From the NCBI GenBank assembly GCA_023428645.1, contig JAEYXD010000010.1, forward strand, positions 7,124 to 71,123: 64,000 nt of DNA, given 5' to 3'. The position numbers and the translations under genes were made by a program. This DNA comes from Pseudomonadota bacterium. Its GTDB lineage: Bacteria; Pseudomonadota; Gammaproteobacteria; Steroidobacterales; Steroidobacteraceae. Shown here piece by piece: positions 62,244-64,000 of this stretch. Below the pieces are notes generated by a model that was not told the origin of the DNA, did not search any database, and saw only the letters and a program-made list of their open reading frames with translations. Within the stretch, counting starts at the first letter, position 1. Every line of letters starts with the position of its first letter.

Positions 62244-64000
62244 TTACGGGCGTCTATGCACGCCGACGCCGGGCGTGAACACAGCGACATTGAGATTGCC
62301 GCGCGCGGCGAGCGCCGCTCGCACGTCGGCTGTCGAATAGTGAAACTTCTCCAGCCCCAAGTTGACCCGCGCGGTGGCCTCGGTGCTCGAGACTGGATGG
62401 CCGTAAACCATCGGCACGACCTCCGCCCCGTCGAAGCCATCCAATGAGTAGGCGCCGGACACGTTCATCTCCCCGGCGCTCGTCGTCCCGACGACATAGA
62501 CGACCGGGGTCATGCCATCCGTGTAATCGACGGCGAAGCCGTAATACTCCGTTTCATTCGGATTGAACTCGTACGGGATGACACTGCTCGGAACGTTCAC
62601 GAGCCGCACATACATCGAGCCGAGGGAGTTGTAGCTCAGCGAGGGCGGCGTGTCCGCAAAGGGCGGCGTGGGATAGACGCTGTTCTCGAAGCAGCAGTAC
62701 GGATCGATGCGCGCCACTCGCTCGATCACACCCTGGCCTGCGTTCGCGGGCGCGCCGAGCCGCTGGGTCTCGAAATACCGGAACTCGCCCGGACCGACGC
62801 CGACATTCGCCCGCACCGCGCGCTTGATACAGAACTCGTAGCTGGTGTCGAAGGGATAGGCAGCGAACGGCGGATGCAGCTGCACGCAATCCTGATTCAC
62901 GTCCGCCGTGAAGGCGGCCGCAAGACTGTCCTCCGACAGGACGACGCCAGTGCTCGTCCCGTTCACGCCCGATTCCATCGCGAGCGCGCCGAACTCCGGG
63001 AGGTTGGCGCCGGCAAGTTGCCGGCCGTCACGCACGCCATTGCCATCGGTGTCCGCGCGCGCCGGATCGAAGCCCAACGCGGCCTCGACCCCATCCGACA
63101 AGCCGTCGCCGTCCGAATCGGGATTGCCGGGGTTCGTATGAGCGGCCATCTCCTCGCTGTACTTCAGCCCGTCGCCGTCGTGATCGAGATCGGTTATCGA
63201 CCCAGCAATCGTCAGGCGATAGAGCAACTCCGCGTAGCGACCCGTGGCCGGATCGGTGACGTGCGCCAGCAGCGTGTGATCACCCGCGCCGATCGCGCCC
63301 GTCACCGCGGGCGTCAGCAACAAACTGCCGCCATCGCCGTGCACGACGCCGTTCTCGTCGGTCCAGTGAACTTCGCTCGCGAGACTGGCCGGGCACACAT
63401 GCGCCTTCGCCGTTGCAGTGTCCCCATCGCGTACGACGATTCTGCCGTTGCCGTTGCGTGTCAGCGTCGGCGCGGATGCCACGCCGTTCGATGTTGGCCA
63501 CTGCGCAGTGAAGCCGCGATCACCCTGGTACCACCGCGCCCGCAAAGCCTTGCGAACGCCGTCTTGCGAATGAATGAAGGGCCTGCCGACGAGGTCCGCG
63601 CCGGTGTTGAGGATGACACTCGGGCCGTCCGTACCGTTGCCCTTGCCGTACGCATAGATATACAGCGAGTTCGCCGGCCCCACGCCCGCGAGTTGTACGC
63701 GATTGAAGACGCACGGCTCGGGCGGGCCGACAGTCGTGCAGACGGTGCCAGCGACGTCGCTGCTGCCGATGATATAGACGACCGGATACTTGCCACGGTA
63801 ATCGACGGCGAAACCGAGAGTCGCGTCGGTACCGACGGCATTTTCGGCCCCATAGTAGGTCACCCCGTTCGATCCCACGGTGAATGCGCGACCGTAGTCG
63901 CTCGACGCCATCACGCTGTCCTTCGTCGCGCCAAAGGGCGGATGGTCGACGTCGTTCGGCGGCGTTTCCGGCGCCGTGCCACTCACTCCGACAGCAAGGC
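62244..64000 (-). CDS. Secreted protein with calcium-binding-type repeats between duplicated domains, 5' end missing
   Basis: The frame is still open at the window edge, where the codons read like the end of a signal peptide (LAVGVSGTA), so only the very start is missing; ~585 residues are seen. Two related domains, near residues 30-150 and 455-570, share YGFAVDY, PVVYxxG and a closing DVRxALxAR. Between them at ~265-320 are Asp-rich thrombospondin type 3-like repeats (DLDHDGDGLKYSEE, NPDSDGDGLSDG, ADTDGNGVRDG), which usually bind calcium. No enzyme motif is seen. It is likely an extracellular or surface structural protein. Confidence 0.75.
   Translation of the reverse strand, partial: LAVGVSGTAPETPPNDVDHPPFGATKDSVMASSDYGRAFTVGSNGVTYYGAENAVGTDATLGFAVDYRGKYPVVYIIGSSDVAGTVCTTVGPPEPCVFNRVQLAGVGPANSLYIYAYGKGNGTDGPSVILNTGADLVGRPFIHSQDGVRKALRARWYQGDRGFTAQWPTSNGVASAPTLTRNGNGRIVVRDGDTATAKAHVCPASLASEVHWTDENGVVHGDGGSLLLTPAVTGAIGAGDHTLLAHVTDPATGRYAELLYRLTIAGSITDLDHDGDGLKYSEEMAAHTNPGNPDSDGDGLSDGVEAALGFDPARADTDGNGVRDGRQLAGANLPEFGALAMESGVNGTSTGVVLSEDSLAAAFTADVNQDCVQLHPPFAAYPFDTSYEFCIKRAVRANVGVGPGEFRYFETQRLGAPANAGQGVIERVARIDPYCCFENSVYPTPPFADTPPSLSYNSLGSMYVRLVNVPSSVIPYEFNPNETEYYGFAVDYTDGMTPVVYVVGTTSAGEMNVSGAYSLDGFDGAEVVPMVYGHPVSSTEATARVNLGLEKFHYSTADVRAALAARGNLNVAVFTPGVGVHRRP

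Overview
The window looks like the chromosome of a free-living, high-GC (roughly 65%) gammaproteobacterium, most likely close to Xanthomonadales/Nevskiales/Steroidobacteraceae. This placement is an inference from four things: a Xanthomonas-like NAG utilisation locus, a Xanthomonas-type PEP carboxylase, four complete TonB-dependent receptors, and an ECF sigma factor paired with a TPR Ser/Thr kinase. I saw no tRNA, rRNA, transposase, prophage or CRISPR array.

Layout. 1-2.2 kb: the 3' part of a redoxin/cytochrome/copper-monooxygenase-like protein, an exbD remnant, and a receiver protein whose phospho-acceptor Asp is Glu. 2.4-3.8 kb: a phospholipase D-family (cardiolipin synthase-like) lipoprotein. 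3.8-16.1 kb: a complete N-acetylglucosamine/chitooligosaccharide locus. On the minus strand are a TonB receptor, a GH20 hexosaminidase, an EIIA-HPr-EI fusion and NagE; divergently are a GntR regulator, NagB-II and NagA. 16.1-23.9 kb (minus): a methyl-cycle/one-carbon group (adenosine-kinase-like, metK, ahcY behind an SAH riboswitch, purU, folD, a 2-hydroxyacid dehydrogenase, a MetF-like protein). 24.2-31 kb: a receiver-GGDEF protein, a methyltransferase-like protein, a MarR regulator beside a nested palindrome, PEP carboxylase and small conserved proteins.

31.1-41.3 kb (minus): ten co-directional genes encoding a TlpA-like thioredoxin, a coiled-coil periplasmic protein, three TPR proteins, a small secreted protein, ExbB, two ExbD and an AgmX/TonB-like transducer. 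A sequence with the hallmarks of a class I cyclic-di-GMP riboswitch precedes them. 41.4-42.1 kb: two small secreted proteins, one made of nine identical 13-residue repeats. 42.4-45.8 kb: ECF sigma factor and Ser/Thr kinase. 46-48.5 kb: a SYLF-domain protein and an MHS-family transporter. 48.9-53.8 kb: a TonB receptor, a YfiR-like protein and a hybrid histidine kinase. 53.8-61.5 kb: a ModE-type regulator, two TonB receptors, a cytochrome c-domain protein and two small membrane proteins. 61.5-62.2 kb: a short transcription unit between two terminators, with a 21-codon ORF behind a full-length Shine-Dalgarno. 62.2-64 kb: a secreted protein with calcium-binding-type repeats, running off the window.

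Most striking are the probable riboswitch control of the ExbBD/AgmX/TPR envelope machine, the 9 x 13-residue secreted repeat protein, and the tiny ORF with an exceptional ribosome binding site. All family assignments come from reading the sequence; no database search was run.
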